Translations under genes and position numbers: made by a program
Notes under the pieces: generated by a model
The model's input: the letters and a program-made list of their open reading frames with translations, nothing else
Told to the model about the DNA's origin: nothing
The model's database searches: none
Part shown: positions 46,834 to 59,710 of the stretch, in pieces
Layout: the number at the start of each line of letters is the position of its first letter
How positions within the stretch are numbered: the stretch's first letter is position 1
Source of the DNA: Helopsaltes ochotensis
Lineage: Eukaryota; Chordata; Aves; Passeriformes; Locustellidae
DNA length: 64,000 nucleotides
Direction of reading: 5' to 3'
Assembly (NCBI GenBank): GCA_013400155.1
Contig: VXBM01000043.1
Location: forward strand, 1,768,325 to 1,832,324

Positions 46834-49800
46834 GTAATCACATTTCTTAACTTACCTGGAGTCTTAAAGTGTCACATACTGTTGAAAATTGCAGTATTAA
46901 TATCTCCCTTCTGTAGTATTGAATACATTATTTTGTTTGGTGCTTTTACTCATGGCTTCCACTGTATTTCTGTCTTTCAGATAAACAAACTGAAACAGAA
47001 CTGCTTCATTATATTTGAAGACAGTTCCAAATCCTGGGTTCTCTGGAAGGACATACAAACAGGCAAGAACTTCCATGAAGTAGTCATTGTTTGGTATCTT
47101 ATTTGTTTAGATTACTGTTATCTGTTGAAAAATATCATTATATTATATTCTTTTATTCTAAAGAGTAATATAATTTATTATTATCCAGGAACAAAAATTA
47201 CACAAATAAGAAAAAAAATATTTTCAAACAACTTTGTCATTGAAGTTAGAGAGTTTTGTTTTAGGCTTTGTTTGTTTGTTTGTTTTCACATGTGTGAGGT
47301 GGAGAAGACTTTTAGAAATGATCACATTTAAGTTAGTTTGGGTGGGGGTAGATTATGATCTCTGCCTTAACAGAAAATTCCAGGCCCTAATTTACTCCAA
47401 GTTCATATTCTTTGTACTGTTTTCAGTTGAAATGACATAATATGGAAAGAAGCTAAAGCTTGCTGAATCTTACGTTTGAACAGAGCTTTGACATTTAAAA
47501 GGAACACCGTAATTGTTGCACATAAGAAGCCATTACAAGTTTTGGAGTATTCATGTGATATAAAGAAATGTGTGGTTATCAAGTGTGGCACCTATTGTAT
47601 AATACCTTTTTGGTTTCCAGACATTTTGATGGTAGTTAATGTTTTTATAACCTAATGCTAATGAAGCAGTGATGATAATTTCTTCTGAAAATCAGTTACA
47701 ATTTTTTCATTGTACAAAAGGAATGGAAACTGCTCTGGCTCTTGTTGATTCTTGATGCTTAGGCTTAACACTGTCTACCTAAAAGAGAAGCTTTATATTT
47801 GTAATAGCAAAAAAAATCAAAAGCTTATTTCTTGAAGCTTGTAAAAAATGCGATTCTGATTCTGTGTAGTACTAGTTTATGATCTCTGGTTTATTTATCC
47901 TAACTATCAAAATTTAATAAATGAATGAGAAAATTTCAAGTTGATGATTCTTATGGGTCCCTTCCAACTCAGAATATTCTGTAATTAAGAAACTTGTATT
48001 TTAATCAACTGTTACATTGGTATGCGGTACAAATGGAGCAAGATGTAGTTTTGTTTCCAGTTTGTAAACTTACTTTTTTCTCCTTCCTCTACCGTAACTG
48101 TGTGCTTTTGTGTGCTTGCAGATATATATAAGTAGTAATAACTGTAGTAATGTTGGAGTTAAAGGCAGCTTTGGCAGACCTGTCAAAAAGATATGCAAAG
48201 TGTGTCTGTATTTACATGGAAAGAAATGCAAAGTAATATAAATACAAAAGATCTATTAGTTGTCCAGATAGTGTTTATTTATAGGTATTTGTAGCCTAAA
48301 TTTACGTTCTTTATTCAGTTACTGAATTTTTGTTGTTGATGTTGAGGAACCATGGACCGCATAGTCAGTGGGCAATATAAAGCCTATAAATATCTGATAG
48401 CTTATAAGTGATATAAATATTTATAACACAGTCTGTACAAAATGTCTGAATGTGTTCTTAATAAGGAGTTTGGCACTGTAACAATGTGTTTCTACAATGC
48501 ATGCACCTGTAAGTGAAATTATAAAGAAGGATATACATGTGGTGACTGTTCCAAATGCAGATATAATCTGAAAAAAATCACAATCTCATCTTTGTCTAGG
48601 AGCCACTGAGAGTGGGGAAATGGTCTGTACAATATGTCAGGAAGAGTATTCAGAAGCACCAAATGAAATGGTTATATGTGATAAATGTGGGCAAGGTAAC
48701 TAGATTTTTTTTCTATTTACTGCATTTTAAAAGATGTTTTGATTTGTTTCACAAAGGAGGATATTTGCCCGGCTATGACTGACTGCTCAACTGATCTTAA
48801 ATTTTGTAGCCCTTAGTGGCTATTAACAGCTCAGTGAAAGATGATAATCCATGTTAAAGTGACTAACACCTGTTCTGTAAGTCAAGATTATTTTTTTCTA
48901 CTAAGAAAATGTAAAAGACCATTTTGAATGTTTTACCAATATTTTTGTTCTGGTTTTTGGCACTTAATAATGCCTTATAATTGCATTAAACTTATGTGTA
49001 GTTAATTCTGTGTAAGCTTTTGTCCTTTTAATAACAGTTTGGCTGATTGTTTTTCATACAGGCTACCATCAGCTGTGTCACACACCAAATATTGATTCCA
49101 GCGTGATTGATTCAGATGATAAATGGCTCTGTCGACAGTGTGTCTTTGCAACAACAACAAAGGTGTATTTCTAGAAATTAAATGTTAATACATTTCATAT
49201 TCTATGTATCTTTTTTTGAAATTGAAACAAGAAGAAAATCTGGCCTTTTTTTTAGTGATTTCTTTTTTATCTTTGATCTGGATGGAAATTTTGTATGTTG
49301 AGAAGTAATGCTACTTTCAGAAATTGGTGATGTTTCACTTTTAAACAAACATACTAGTATTAAAACATAAATATACCTGAAATTATTTGACTTGAAAACT
49401 ATGAAAACTTTTCTACAATGAAATGAGGAGCTTTGAAAGTTTCAGAAATACATTACTGTTTTTTGTAACCTAATGTATCTGTTTTGGCCCAGAGAGGTGG
49501 TGCGCTTAAGAAAGGACCAAATGCCAAAGCACTGCAAGTCATGAAACAAACATTACCATATAATGCAACAGACCTTGAGTGGGATGCAGGTCATAAAACC
49601 AATGTCCAGCAGTGTTACTGCTATTGTGGAGGACCTGGAGAGTAAGTAAATGCATAATATCTAAGAACTTTTCTCTATTGCAGCTACAAACTTGGACTGT
49701 TTTCTTGTAGACTTCCTTGTGAATTTGTTAGTTTCTGTTTCTGTGTGTACATATCAGGAGCTGGATGCAAAGTGGGATTTTGAATTCTCTATACACTTTT

Positions 49801-52800
49801 GAAATGTCTCAGAGTGGGGAAATATATTATTAATTTTTTCCTCTATAGAATATTTTGGTTTCTTTTAATTTTGTTATGTGACCATCTCAGATCATCACAG
49901 TACATTCTGTAATGAGCAAGAAGTTTTTTTGTGTTGCTGCTGTTGATGTGCTGAGTTTGGATGGAGTTGTTTTTTGATGATCTTGCAGGTCTAGGCAGAA
50001 TTTTTCTGATGTTAGCTCTGTCACAAGTCATGAAAATAAAAGTAGCTAGAGATTAGTTTATTCAATTTTGTTGGAATAGACAGCTGTCTGATTCTACTAT
50101 AACATCAGATCCTGGTTTTTAGTCACTGACAGGGGAAAGATTTTTTTTCCTCTTATGGCATTACAGAGTCCTCTGCTGGTTCTTTTTTACAAGAAAGGCA
50201 AGAAGAGGACTTCTTAAGCAGGTAGAGATCTGGTGTCTCTAGAGTACTCTGGTGTCTGCACGAATGAGTGAGTGAATAAGATAGCATTGAGGATTTGAGG
50301 TCAAGGCAAGTAAAGATTCCCACAAAAAAGCCAAGTTTTTGAGTCTATATACACAGGACAGAGCTCTGGTTTGGGACTTTTGAGACTTGATAAAACATGG
50401 CTGTCAGTGTTGCATGGTTCCTTTTCTCAAGGGAGAAGCTGAAAAAGGAAAAGGTGTAAACTATGAAGTTTCTTTTGAGGGTGTAAGTAGTTGGATCCTC
50501 AGAACAAGTGTTTGTGACTTAATGCAGTTGTGCTTTAGAAAATAACAATAAAGCTCATCAAGTATGTCAGAAGGAGCTTGTATAGAGTTCCTGAATTCTT
50601 ACTGAGAATTAAAAGGTGGATGTCAGAGTAAATTAAAAGGGTTTTCCCTTAATTTAATAACATAATTAATTCTTTTACCATGCTGTCTTTTATTATTCTT
50701 AATTTGTCTTTTCTAGTAATTCATTACGGAACTAAATGTTACTGAAATTTTTGTCGAGATGACTGTTTTATAAATTGTACAAATCAGTTTGGGTCAAAAG
50801 ATCTCTCCCTATTTAATTTAAACATAACGACCGAGCAATTTTCAGTAACTTTTTTAACACACTTTGTGTCTCTTTCTGTTGTTGAAGCTGGTATCTAAAG
50901 ATGTTGCAGTGCTGCAAATGTAAACAGTGGTTTCATGAGGCTTGTGTGCAGTGCCTCCAAAAGCCAATGCTTTTTGGTGACAGGTAAGAAAATTAAGCTG
51001 TACTTTGTGATTGTATTTATTTAAAATGTGAGGGAATTCTCACATATGAGTTTTTATTAGGGCGTCCGTAACACAACAGTATTTTTCAAAAGTTATGTTT
51101 TGGGTAGAAGTTTATACAAGACAGCCTCTGTTCAGGTGCCAGGAAAATGCAGTTCTTTATCTCAGGGGGATGCAGCAGTGGGTGGGGGAGAGGTGACCAA
51201 TGGAGAGTGTGATTGCAGCTGTTACTGTCTCCACTTTGTGTGGAGATCCTTTGTGTAATAGGTGCGACTCTACTGCCTCTGCTCATGTGTGAGTAGTTAG
51301 GACAAAAACAAACAGGGAAGAGTGCTGCTCTGTGCTTTTATTTTAAGAGGAACTTGGAACACTTGCAGCAGATGAAAGGAAAACTGGAGAAGAGAATCAA
51401 AGAGCATTTAATTCCTTATTTATTATAATTTTATGTGGGAATTTTTCTGGAATATTTGTATGAAGGAACTGAGTTAGGACCCGGGAGTATATGGGTCCTT
51501 AAAATGCATATTTACACTGTTGCACAGCTTTTTGCATTTGGGAGATTGTGCTGGGGACATTACAGAGCGTCTTCACTGATACAGTCACAGGTTGAGTGAC
51601 GTTCTCAGGCAGAATGAAACAGTGGTAGCAGGATGAAATTGAAGAAGTACCTTTTATCTGGCCTGTAGGTATCAGCACAGATTATAGAAGTTGCTGAAGT
51701 AAGATAAAGAATAAAGGGTGCACAAATACCATATGACTGAGTTTCTAGCTTGCATAACTTTGATTTTTTTTCATAATCAGGGTGTTAAAACACTGTGTGG
51801 GTATGGACACCCACCACCCAGACATGTGTACATATACATATGTATATATTTCTAGGTTTTATACGTTCATTTGCTCAGTTTGCAGTTCTGGACCAGAATA
51901 CCTCAAACGTTTACCCTTGAGATGGTAAGTATGAATTTTAAAAGAAAGGGCGAGTTGAATATATGCTGTGCTTTTCTTTCTGATGTTTTGGTTCTCCTTG
52001 CTAAAAATGAAATCTGCTTGTTAGCTTGAGCTGTTTCCCGAGTCATTCTTGCTGTGTGCATGATCAGGGATAAATTTCTTTCAAAGTTTATCTTTAAGGG
52101 ATATGTTGTGATTGCATGCTCTTGGGATTCAATCCTGGGATCATTCAGTGAAGTAACAAGCACCTACTTACTTGTTGTGTATGTGAAGAACAAGATATCT
52201 AAGTTAAGTGTTTTTTTCAGGTTTAGAATCCTGTTGTATTATGTAAGGCAAACGTAGTGAGTACCAGAGCACACATCCTGATACGTTTTATAATAGTTTC
52301 CTTGAATAGTCTTAATGGAACTAGTCTGTAATAGAAATTATATCCAATTTAGTGGATATATACCTAGTGCTAACAAATACATGGTGGAAATTACCTTGTT
52401 AAATGTTAATTCACCAAAATACTTGCATGAATTCAGAACTGATACATTCAAGTATGAATTCAGACTTGCTTACATATCCCATGTTCCAGACCAGTTTTGG
52501 AGTTTAAAGAAATATCACGACAATGAGATGAGGCAGAAATAAAAGTGAGATGCAAAACAGAAAGAATCACTTGAAGAGAAATTGCAGAAGGCTTCATAGT
52601 GTTCTCTGGATTGAGTATGTTAAGTTGGGCTTTGTGTTCCTCCACCTGTATAATGCTAATATCTTTTCTACTAAATTGTTTCAAAGGAAAGCAATTGGAA
52701 GAAAAATACTTGTTTTCTCTGGTTTTTTTATTCAAATATTCTAGGGTAGATATAGCACATCTATGCCTTTACAACCTAAGTGTTATTCATAAAAAGAAAT

Positions 52801-55800
52801 ATTTTGATTCGGAGCTTGAACTTATGGCCTACATTAATGAAAACTGGGATAGATTGCATCCTGGTGAGGTAAGTAAGTAGAATACCCTTTCTTGTTTTTA
52901 AATCACAGTGCATACATATGTCCTGAAAGTTGACAACCTGTGAACTGTTTTATTCTGGATGTTAAATCCTTTAGTACCTTAAAATCCAGTAATCCCAAAT
53001 AATGAAATAATGTTTTGTTTTCTTTGCAGAAATAGAATGCTTTTTAAGTCGTGCATATTTTTCTAAACTGTAAAATTTCTTCAAGTTACCTAGGCAACTA
53101 ATTACTTGCCTTTCATTACTTAACTGTTTACTCCATTGGACATCTATATTCTCTTTTAGTTTCATAATTCTTTTATTACTTTGATATTTTTGTGTGCTCT
53201 GACACGAAAATCTGAACGTAGAATTGAAGGCAGAGTTTATTGCATGTGAAGACCACATTCAGTGTCTGTAAGGTGTAACACATTGTTTATGTGTTACATG
53301 TGTTAAATATATGTTAAATGTTGTACTCAAAAATTTTTTTTTCCCTTCCTAATTCTTACAGTGGGAGTGGTCAGTTTGTGACCAGTTTGGTTTTGATCCT
53401 TTTCCAGTTGCGTTCAGCTACTTGTCAAGACATTTTGATTTTAGTTCATTACTATACTAGTTATTTTCCCAGCTATTTGATTACTGAGCGTTTATCTTAG
53501 CATTAAAGGAAATCTATTTACTCAAACAGATTGACTTCATATTTAACATATTAACAGAGTTGATCTTTGTTTCTGCATAAGAGGTTAGATTCAAAAATAT
53601 GTGATTTAAGTTCAAAGTGGCATACTACTAGTAGAGTAAGTACTCTTTTTGTGCATGAAAATTGTTCAGGGTTTTGAAGATTTTTTAATACATGGCATAT
53701 AATGGGTTGAAATTTTCTAACCATCAGTATATTGTACTTTTATACTTCTCTTCAGTGAATTCATACAACTGTAGTCCATTTTTACTAGCACATACAAGTT
53801 GAGAACCAAGTGTATGTTCTTGGTTTAAATGAGTAACTATTTTTCATAAATAATGGAAAATAGTCTAAACATTTTAAACTGTCAGTGTCAATAATTGTTA
53901 GAAAGTCAAGCAAACACTAAAGCATTACTAAAAATTAGAGTCATGAATACATATCAGGTTTACTTTGGTATGTATGTCATCTTTTACCTAAGTCATATAA
54001 AATCAGTAAGTCTGTCATATCAAGTCCTGAGCTTTGATTAAAAAAAAGGCTGCACTAAATGTAATTCTCACATCATTTTTTCAACAGAATGAATCTTCTA
54101 GCTATCTTACTGTATATCTTAACAAATATTCAAAATTTTGAATTTTGTTTTTCTTAGTGTTGAGGGAAATGTAGAAGAAATTTATTTGTTCATTTAACAT
54201 AATAGTCCTTATATTTAACATAATTTCCTGTCAGACTGGCTGGTCAGAGCAGTGGGTGAGGAGAGTGGAGCTGTCATTGATTTGGAGCACATAAGCCATT
54301 TTGAAGAAGTTGAACAGCTGCAGTCCTCTGTGCTCTTCCCCTTTCTGCTTCCAGTCCATCCATGCTCAATCTGTGAAAAATGCGTAACTAAGGGGAGGAA
54401 GGAAAGGGCAGATCCAAAAGAAGTAAATTCACTTCTTTAATTAGTATTTTCAATTCTTTAATATTTATTTCTACACCTTCAAGGAAACTACTAATTTGAA
54501 GTCTCAATGTTATATTTTTAAAGGGCTGGATGTTGAATAAATTCATACAAGCTGTATTGAAGAATTTTCAATACTTTATTCTGAAAAGATTTTAAATGTC
54601 TTTCATGAAGTTAGCAAAAATTGGCTTGAAAAATCTGATTAACTTTGGTTAATTAGGGAAATGAGGGAAACAGAAATTAGTCACAGAAATAACTGACATG
54701 TACAATACAGTAATTTTAGGGGTTAGTAATCTTCTTAAATTGCTATTGTTAAAAATGGCACTTGAGTTTCCTTCTCTACCTATTGATACTTGAGTAAGAG
54801 GAAAAGGGTTTTAGCTGTAGGTAAGACAGTAGTAAATGGAGGAGTTATCAGAACTCCTAAGGCAGTAATTTTTAACATGCTGTTATTTAGAAAACTATAA
54901 ATATGTGGCAATTTTATGTAGTTTAGTGCTGCAGAGTTGCAAGACCTCTAGATAGCAATGGATTGTACAGGATGCATATGGTGAAGATGGAAAATAAGTT
55001 GTTACTTTCTGTGACTAAAACCACTTGAACAGCTCCCATAGCTCTGGTAGTCAGGTAGACTGTCAATCTTGCCCAAAATCATGCTAAAAGGTTGGGGTTT
55101 ATGAGTATATTTATTCACTTATTTTTAGCTGTTAGCACACTGAATTCTTTGTCCTTTTCTCTCTTATTTGGTGAGGATTGTATTCTTCAGAAATTGTCTG
55201 ATCCTGAGTTTTTTTTGTTGGGTTTCTTTGAACTGCAAATGTTGTACAGTCTAGTCTTTAGTGTTCATATTAATAATGAAACTTACAAGCTGCTGTCAGC
55301 TCTATAGTTAAAGATAAATTCACAAGTTTTGGCATGCAACTGGAAATAATGGTAGTTTTTCTGGAATTGAAAAGTAGATATATAAACGTAGATGTAAACA
55401 ATCTAATTTTACATTCTAGTACATAAATGTTGTGTCCATGTGATAATGAACACCATATTTGGTCTGCATTTCTCTGTAATTATTTATGCAATTTTTCAGT
55501 GAGATTTCATGTTTGGAAAGCTTGATAGGGACTAATTACTTCAGGCCTTGCTGAAAGGAGGGAGGTTATACTGGATCTTAGCTAAAGGGCCATGAAAACA
55601 GCTGTACTGGTTTGGGTTTTTTAAATTCTTGTAATTTTTCTGGTGTTTTCCTTTCTTTTTTTGTACCAAGTCGATTATTTGTACTAAAAAAAAAGTGAAT
55701 TGGGTCCTATGGCAGGATTTTGCCATAATTGTTGTAAATAATTAGGTTCTTTTGTCTGTATAGTTATCCTGTGTTTGCAATCTCAGTTTGGGAGTACATA

Positions 55801-58800
55801 CAGAAGATTTTTTGTTAGGGGTCTTGGGAGAGCAATCTAGTGTTATGTTCCCTCTTTTTACTAAATGTTTTTGAGATATTTTTCTTGTACTTTTTAAAAG
55901 TGAAACTCATTCTGTATCCTGGGCTTGATCTTGGCATTAATTCTGTGGATGTAAATAACAAAATATATGGGATTATGGTTAATATGCAACCACAGCTAAT
56001 ATTGTGTTAATGTACTTCACATTCAAATCTGTAGTTACAATGACTCAGTGACTGGAATCTTTCTATTACTAAAGAATTTGAGATGTTAAATGATTTCTTA
56101 ATACTTTACAGCTGGCAGACACACCAAAATCTGAAAGATATGAGCATGTCCTGGAGGCATTAAATGATTACAAGACTATGTAAGTTATTGGTACTTTTTA
56201 TTTTAAATGTTGTTTGCCTGTTTAATCTGATTTAGGTTACAGTCTTCAGTTTATGTGAAAATCGCTCCATCTGTGTGTAACATTTTAAGTTTTAAATAAT
56301 GTTTCTATTTCAAACTATAACATTACATAACTATTTCAATTGTAACCCAGACCAAGAGAAGGTTTTAACTTCCATCCTCCTTTCACTTCACATTCTGTTT
56401 TTGAGAAGGAGGATTGTGCTGGGGTAAAGAGGGGACTAAAGGAGCATTTGAATGAATATTCTCTTTGCATAATTTTGTTTTGCATGTACCTTGCTATTTG
56501 AAAAGTTGTGTTCCTTGGGATCAGAATTTTAACAATTAATTTAACATCATCTAGGTTTATGTCTGGAAAAGAAATAAAGAAAAAGAAGCATTTGTTTGGC
56601 TTGAGAATTCGAGTTCCTCCTGTGCCACCGAATGCTGCTTTAAAGGCTGATAAAGAACCAGAAGGAACTTCACATGAGTTCAAAATTAAAGGCAGAAAGT
56701 CATCTAAACCAATCCCTGATGTGAGGTAAAATAACCCAGTCTTTCTAGCGGTCTTGTGGTTAATTGAGGCTACTTTGGGTAGTTTTTGCTGCCAACAACA
56801 AAGACCTTTTCTTTGTAGAATGGGTTTTTGGTTGTGGTTTTTTTTTTTCTTTGTTAATTGTAAGGGCAGATTATTTGTGAGAACAAGGTCTTAGAGCAAA
56901 TGTACTTAACTATCTATTAGTGTTCTTAAAAATCAACATGAAATTTAGCAGTGAGAACAATAGAAAATATCCCAACTTTGCTGTCATTTGGGAAACAAAG
57001 CCTTTTACCTTACTGGATCTCTTAGGCGATAATCTAACTAGAATTCTCAATAGGAAGTATGTTGTGAAATAGTAACTTGTATTGGTAAATGTGCCATCTT
57101 TTTCACCCAAGAGTGATCCTATGAATAAATGATATTTAATTCTTGTTCATTCCTCTTCAACATTTGGGAATCAGTCATGTCCCTAGAAACACATGAAATC
57201 TGTTGTTATTATGAAGACAAAACCACGTAGTTTTGTTCCTGCAAATTTTGATTTGCCAGAATCACTTCATTTAATACAATGTTTAGACATAAACATCTAA
57301 TTGTATATTCATTGCCAAAGGAAAATATGTATTCAATGAAAATTATTATCAGTAATAAGAATAAAATACAAATTTTCTTCTAGGGAATTAAGTAATGGTA
57401 TAGAAAGAAAGGGGAAAAAAAAATCAGTAGGTCGTCCACCTGGTCCCTATACAAGAAAAATGATTCACAAAACTCCAGAGTCATCTCCTCTGGTAAGGAT
57501 ATTTCTTCCCCCTTCTTCCTTTCCTTCTAACTATATCATAAATGTTGAAGAAAAACATAACAAGTTAATATGAATTTATATTCCCCCGCTTACTCTCAAA
57601 TGAAATCAATCAATAAAAATATTCATGTTGAAGTACCTTTTTTTTTCCCCCCTTAGGATAATGAATCAGTTCCAGTGATAGAGAACCCAGCCTTGGAATT
57701 ACCCTGCACTGTTGGGTAAATTAGAAAAAAAAAAAACCCTTCCCATAAAACATTATAACACCATGTAGTTTATCTGTTCACTTCTGAAATGTCAGCTCAA
57801 TTTTTAATGTAAGATTTTTTTTTTTTATGGCAAACCTGTTATCTTGCAAAACAGGAAATCTGATGGAACTGCACATTCATCCAATACCTCAGATGTGGAA
57901 TCCACAGGTGCTGCCAGTATGAAAGAAACTACCTCATCTAACATTTCCAGACATTATAGGTAACTACTCAGTTACTCTATCTGCTAGAAAGATCAACATT
58001 TGCAGTGTGTTCATTTTAATAAAATTTTCTCAGACTAGAGCTATAAATAACATGGGGGAATACAAAGAAATAGGACGAGTGAAAATTTGTCTTTAATAGT
58101 TCTGCTTACAGCTCAGAGGGTGAGAATTTTTTTTGGTGCTCACTAACCATTGTTTTTGATGTAAAATATGTGGCTGACACTTACTGAAGAAAATTGAACC
58201 GCATAAGCTTAAGGTTGCTGAGCTTAATTTTCTCCTGGTGGTCACAAAAGTGTTGATGTACCCTGAATTAATCTTAGCAACCTTTGTTTTTGTAGGTTTG
58301 TGTATTTGTGTTACAAAATACTAAGTATGCTGTGATTTTCTGCAGTCAATAGAGCATGAAAAAATTTTGGCACAGAGTTTATAAATAAATTATTAACTAA
58401 AATCAACCTTTCTGCAAGCAAATTGTTACTTTTCCCTCTCTCAAGTTCAGCAAATAGAAATTTCTCTTTCGTTGACGTATATGGATTCTATTATTTTGTC
58501 TCCCCTTTCTGCCTCATGCTCTTGAGTGCTTTCATGAGCCCTTTTTGTGTGCATTATTGATATAAATAGTCAGTTTTCAAAAAGCTCATGTTTATTCAGA
58601 ATTCTGAAATTTTTACCTATCTGTAGGCAATAAACATTTTTTGAATGAAAACCAGTAAAAATAATTACATGGGTGGCATGGAAATAATTGATGATACAGC
58701 ATACATTTTGAATTCCCTTGGAGTTAATGTTGTGGGGTTTTATTTTCAATAGTTTATCTGACTCAAGAAAAAGGACTCGTACAGGAAGAACTTGGCCTGC

Positions 58801-59107
58801 TGCAATCCCACATTTGAGGAGGAGAGGCCGCTTTCCACGAAAAGCACTCCAGACTCAAAATTCTGAAATTGTAAAAGATGATGAGAGCAAGGAAGATTAC
58901 CAATATGATGAACTCAATACGGAGATACTTAACAACTTAGCAGATCAGGAGTTACAGCTCAATCATCTGAAGAACTCCATCACTAGTTATTTTGGTGCAG
59001 CAGGTAGAATAGCTTGTGGGGAAAAATATCGTGTGTTGGCTCGTCGGGTGACACTTGATGGAAAGGTGCAGTATCTTGTGGAGTGGGAAGGTGCAACTGC
59101 ATCCTGA
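46635..59107 (+). CDS. MTF2: Metal response element-binding transcription factor 2 (Polycomb-like 2), spliced, first exon missing
   Basis: MTF2/PCL2 is a PRC2.1 accessory subunit that recruits the H3K27 methyltransferase complex to unmethylated CpG islands. Visible coding exons: 46635-46833, 46981-47062, 48600-48695, 49062-49162, 49493-49641, 50888-50983, 51856-51924, 52745-52868, 56112-56179, 56555-56725, 57384-57492, 57657-57715, 57855-57959 and 58753-59107. With ATGAG from an unseen exon 1 the product is 595 residues; the human protein is 593 as I recall. Domains: Tudor (about 44-101), PHD1 (105-154, all eight C4HC3 ligands present), PHD2 (204-252), extended homology/winged-helix region (about 260-380), basic GRPPGPY segment, and C-terminal SUZ12-binding domain (about 545-595). 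Intron 3 uses a GC donor. Confidence 0.96.
46981..47062 (+). CDS. MTF2: MTF2 coding exon 3, followed by a GC donor
   Basis: Encodes residues 69-95 plus one base of Gly96: INKLKQNCFIIFEDSSKSWV and VLWKDIQT. The acceptor is GTCTTTCAG. The only position that joins exon 4 in frame is CAG|GCAAGA, a non-canonical but well-known GC-AG donor. Confidence 0.93.
47938..47987 (+). mobile_element. Short CR1 LINE 3' tail
   Basis: GATGATTCTTATGGGTCCCT followed by TCCAACTCAGAATATTCTGT matches the end of CR1. Only the last 50 bases or so are recognisable, inside MTF2 intron 3. Confidence 0.65.
48600..48695 (+). CDS. MTF2: MTF2 coding exon 4 (PHD1 start)
   Basis: Encodes residues 96-127, including CTICQEEYSEAPNEMVICDK with zinc ligands Cys105, Cys108, Cys122 and Cys125. 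The acceptor is TTTGTCTAG and the donor GTAACT. Confidence 0.95.
49062..49162 (+). CDS. MTF2: MTF2 coding exon 5 (PHD1 end)
   Basis: Encodes residues 128-161, with zinc ligands His130, Cys133, Cys151 and Cys154 (GYHQLCHTPNIDSS, WLCRQC). The acceptor is TTTCATACAG and the donor GTGTAT. Confidence 0.95.
49493..49641 (+). CDS. MTF2: MTF2 coding exon 6
   Basis: Encodes residues 162-210 plus two bases of Asp211: RGGALKKGPNAKALQVMK, the inter-PHD linker, and the PHD2 start CYCYCGGPG. The acceptor is TTGGCCCAG and the donor GTAAGT. Confidence 0.95.
50888..50983 (+). CDS. MTF2: MTF2 coding exon 7 (PHD2 core)
   Basis: Completes Asp211 and encodes 212-242: WYLKMLQCCKCKQWFHEAC, with ligands Cys219/220, Cys222, His227 and Cys230. 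The acceptor is TGTTGAAG and the donor GTAAGA. Confidence 0.95.
51856..51924 (+). CDS. MTF2: MTF2 coding exon 8 (PHD2 end)
   Basis: Completes Arg243 and encodes 244-265 (FYTFICSVCSSGPEYLKRL and on), with the last PHD2 ligands Cys249 and Cys252. The acceptor is ATATTTCTAG and the donor GTAAGT. Confidence 0.95.
52745..52868 (+). CDS. MTF2: MTF2 coding exon 9
   Basis: Completes Trp266 and encodes 267-307: VDIAHLCLYNLSVIHKKKYF and ELMAYINENWDRLHPGE. This is the extended-homology/winged-helix region that binds CpG-containing DNA. The acceptor is AATATTCTAG and the donor GTAAGT. Confidence 0.95.
52869..56111 (+). other. MTF2 intron 9
   Basis: A 3.2-kb AT-rich intron. No repeat, RNA gene or extra exon recognised. 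Confidence 0.8.
56112..56179 (+). CDS. MTF2: MTF2 coding exon 10
   Basis: Encodes residues 308-329 (LADTPKSERYEHVLEALNDY and KT) plus two bases of Met330. The acceptor is ACTTTACAG and the donor GTAAGT. Confidence 0.94.
56555..56725 (+). CDS. MTF2: MTF2 coding exon 11
   Basis: Completes Met330 and encodes 331-386, with the basic KKKKHLFGLRIRVPPVPPN segment at the end of the winged-helix region. The acceptor is CATCATCTAG and the donor GTAAAA. Confidence 0.95.
57384..57492 (+). CDS. MTF2: MTF2 coding exon 12
   Basis: Completes Arg387 and encodes 388-423, including KKKSVGRPPGPYTRKM, a basic AT-hook-like GRP motif. The acceptor is TTTTCTTCTAG and the donor GTAAGG. Confidence 0.94.
57657..57715 (+). 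CDS. MTF2: MTF2 coding exon 13
   Basis: Encodes residues 424-442 (DNESVPVIENPALELPCTV) plus two bases of Gly443. The acceptor follows a C/T tract and the donor is GTAAAT. The segment is acidic, unstructured and variable. Confidence 0.9.
57855..57959 (+). CDS. MTF2: MTF2 coding exon 14
   Basis: Completes Gly443 and encodes 444-477 plus two bases of Ser478. It is Ser/Thr-rich (HSSNTSDVEST, KETTSSNISRHY). The acceptor is CAAAACAG and the donor GTAACT. Confidence 0.92.
58753..59107 (+). CDS. MTF2: MTF2 coding exon 15 (C-terminal domain and stop)
   Basis: Completes Ser478 and encodes 479-595, ending VEWEGATAS and TGA at 59105-59107. It has a basic stretch (RKRTRTGRTW, LRRRGRFPRK), a leucine-rich helix (LNNLADQELQLNHLKNS) and the chromo-like C-terminus (KYRVLARRVTLDGKVQYLV) that binds SUZ12 in this family. 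Confidence 0.96.
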
Positions 59108-59710
59108 CTGTAGGACTGAACATTATGTTCACTGCACTGTCATCTGTAAGTACAGTTCATAATGCAGAGCCACAAGAGAAATGTCTTTAAATGTGTTTCT
59201 AAAAAAAAAAAAACCACAAAAAACAAAACAAAACCAGTTTAGCCTTAACATGTAATTGTTATCATTACAGCTCTTGTGATAAAGACTTATCTTTTTAAAA
59301 TCTGATCTGAGACTTAAATTTTTTAATCTGAACGTTGTTAGATTGTTTTAGGTTGGGATATTTTGGGTTACAATTGCTTCAAAATGTGCATGGTGTTTAA
59401 AAAAAGATGACATTTTCTAGAGAACATTCCATGGATACAGTTATTGTGATTTAGAGAAAATACTATGTAGATAGCACAAATATTTGAAAAATCTTGGTTT
59501 GTTTTCTTACCCAAATGTTTGCAGAAATGTATTTCTATTTCAATACTTTCTAGATTTCATAAGTGCAGTGTATATAATGCCTACTGAAGACTGTAAAATA
59601 CTGAAGTTTTCTTTCAAACAAAGTGTAAAAAAAAAAAAAAAAAGAAAAAAAATATATTGAGCCTGTAAATTGCTCTGTGACCAGACTTCATTGTCTTCTT
59701 AATATATTCA

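Noticed and set aside
46621..47331. A 236-codon frame covering MTF2 exons 2-3
   Set aside because: It is not a separate gene; it exists because intron 2 is stop-free and the frame continues past the GC donor into intron 3.
56336..56683. 115-codon minus-strand frame
   Set aside because: It is antisense to MTF2 exon 11 and lacks splice or homology support.
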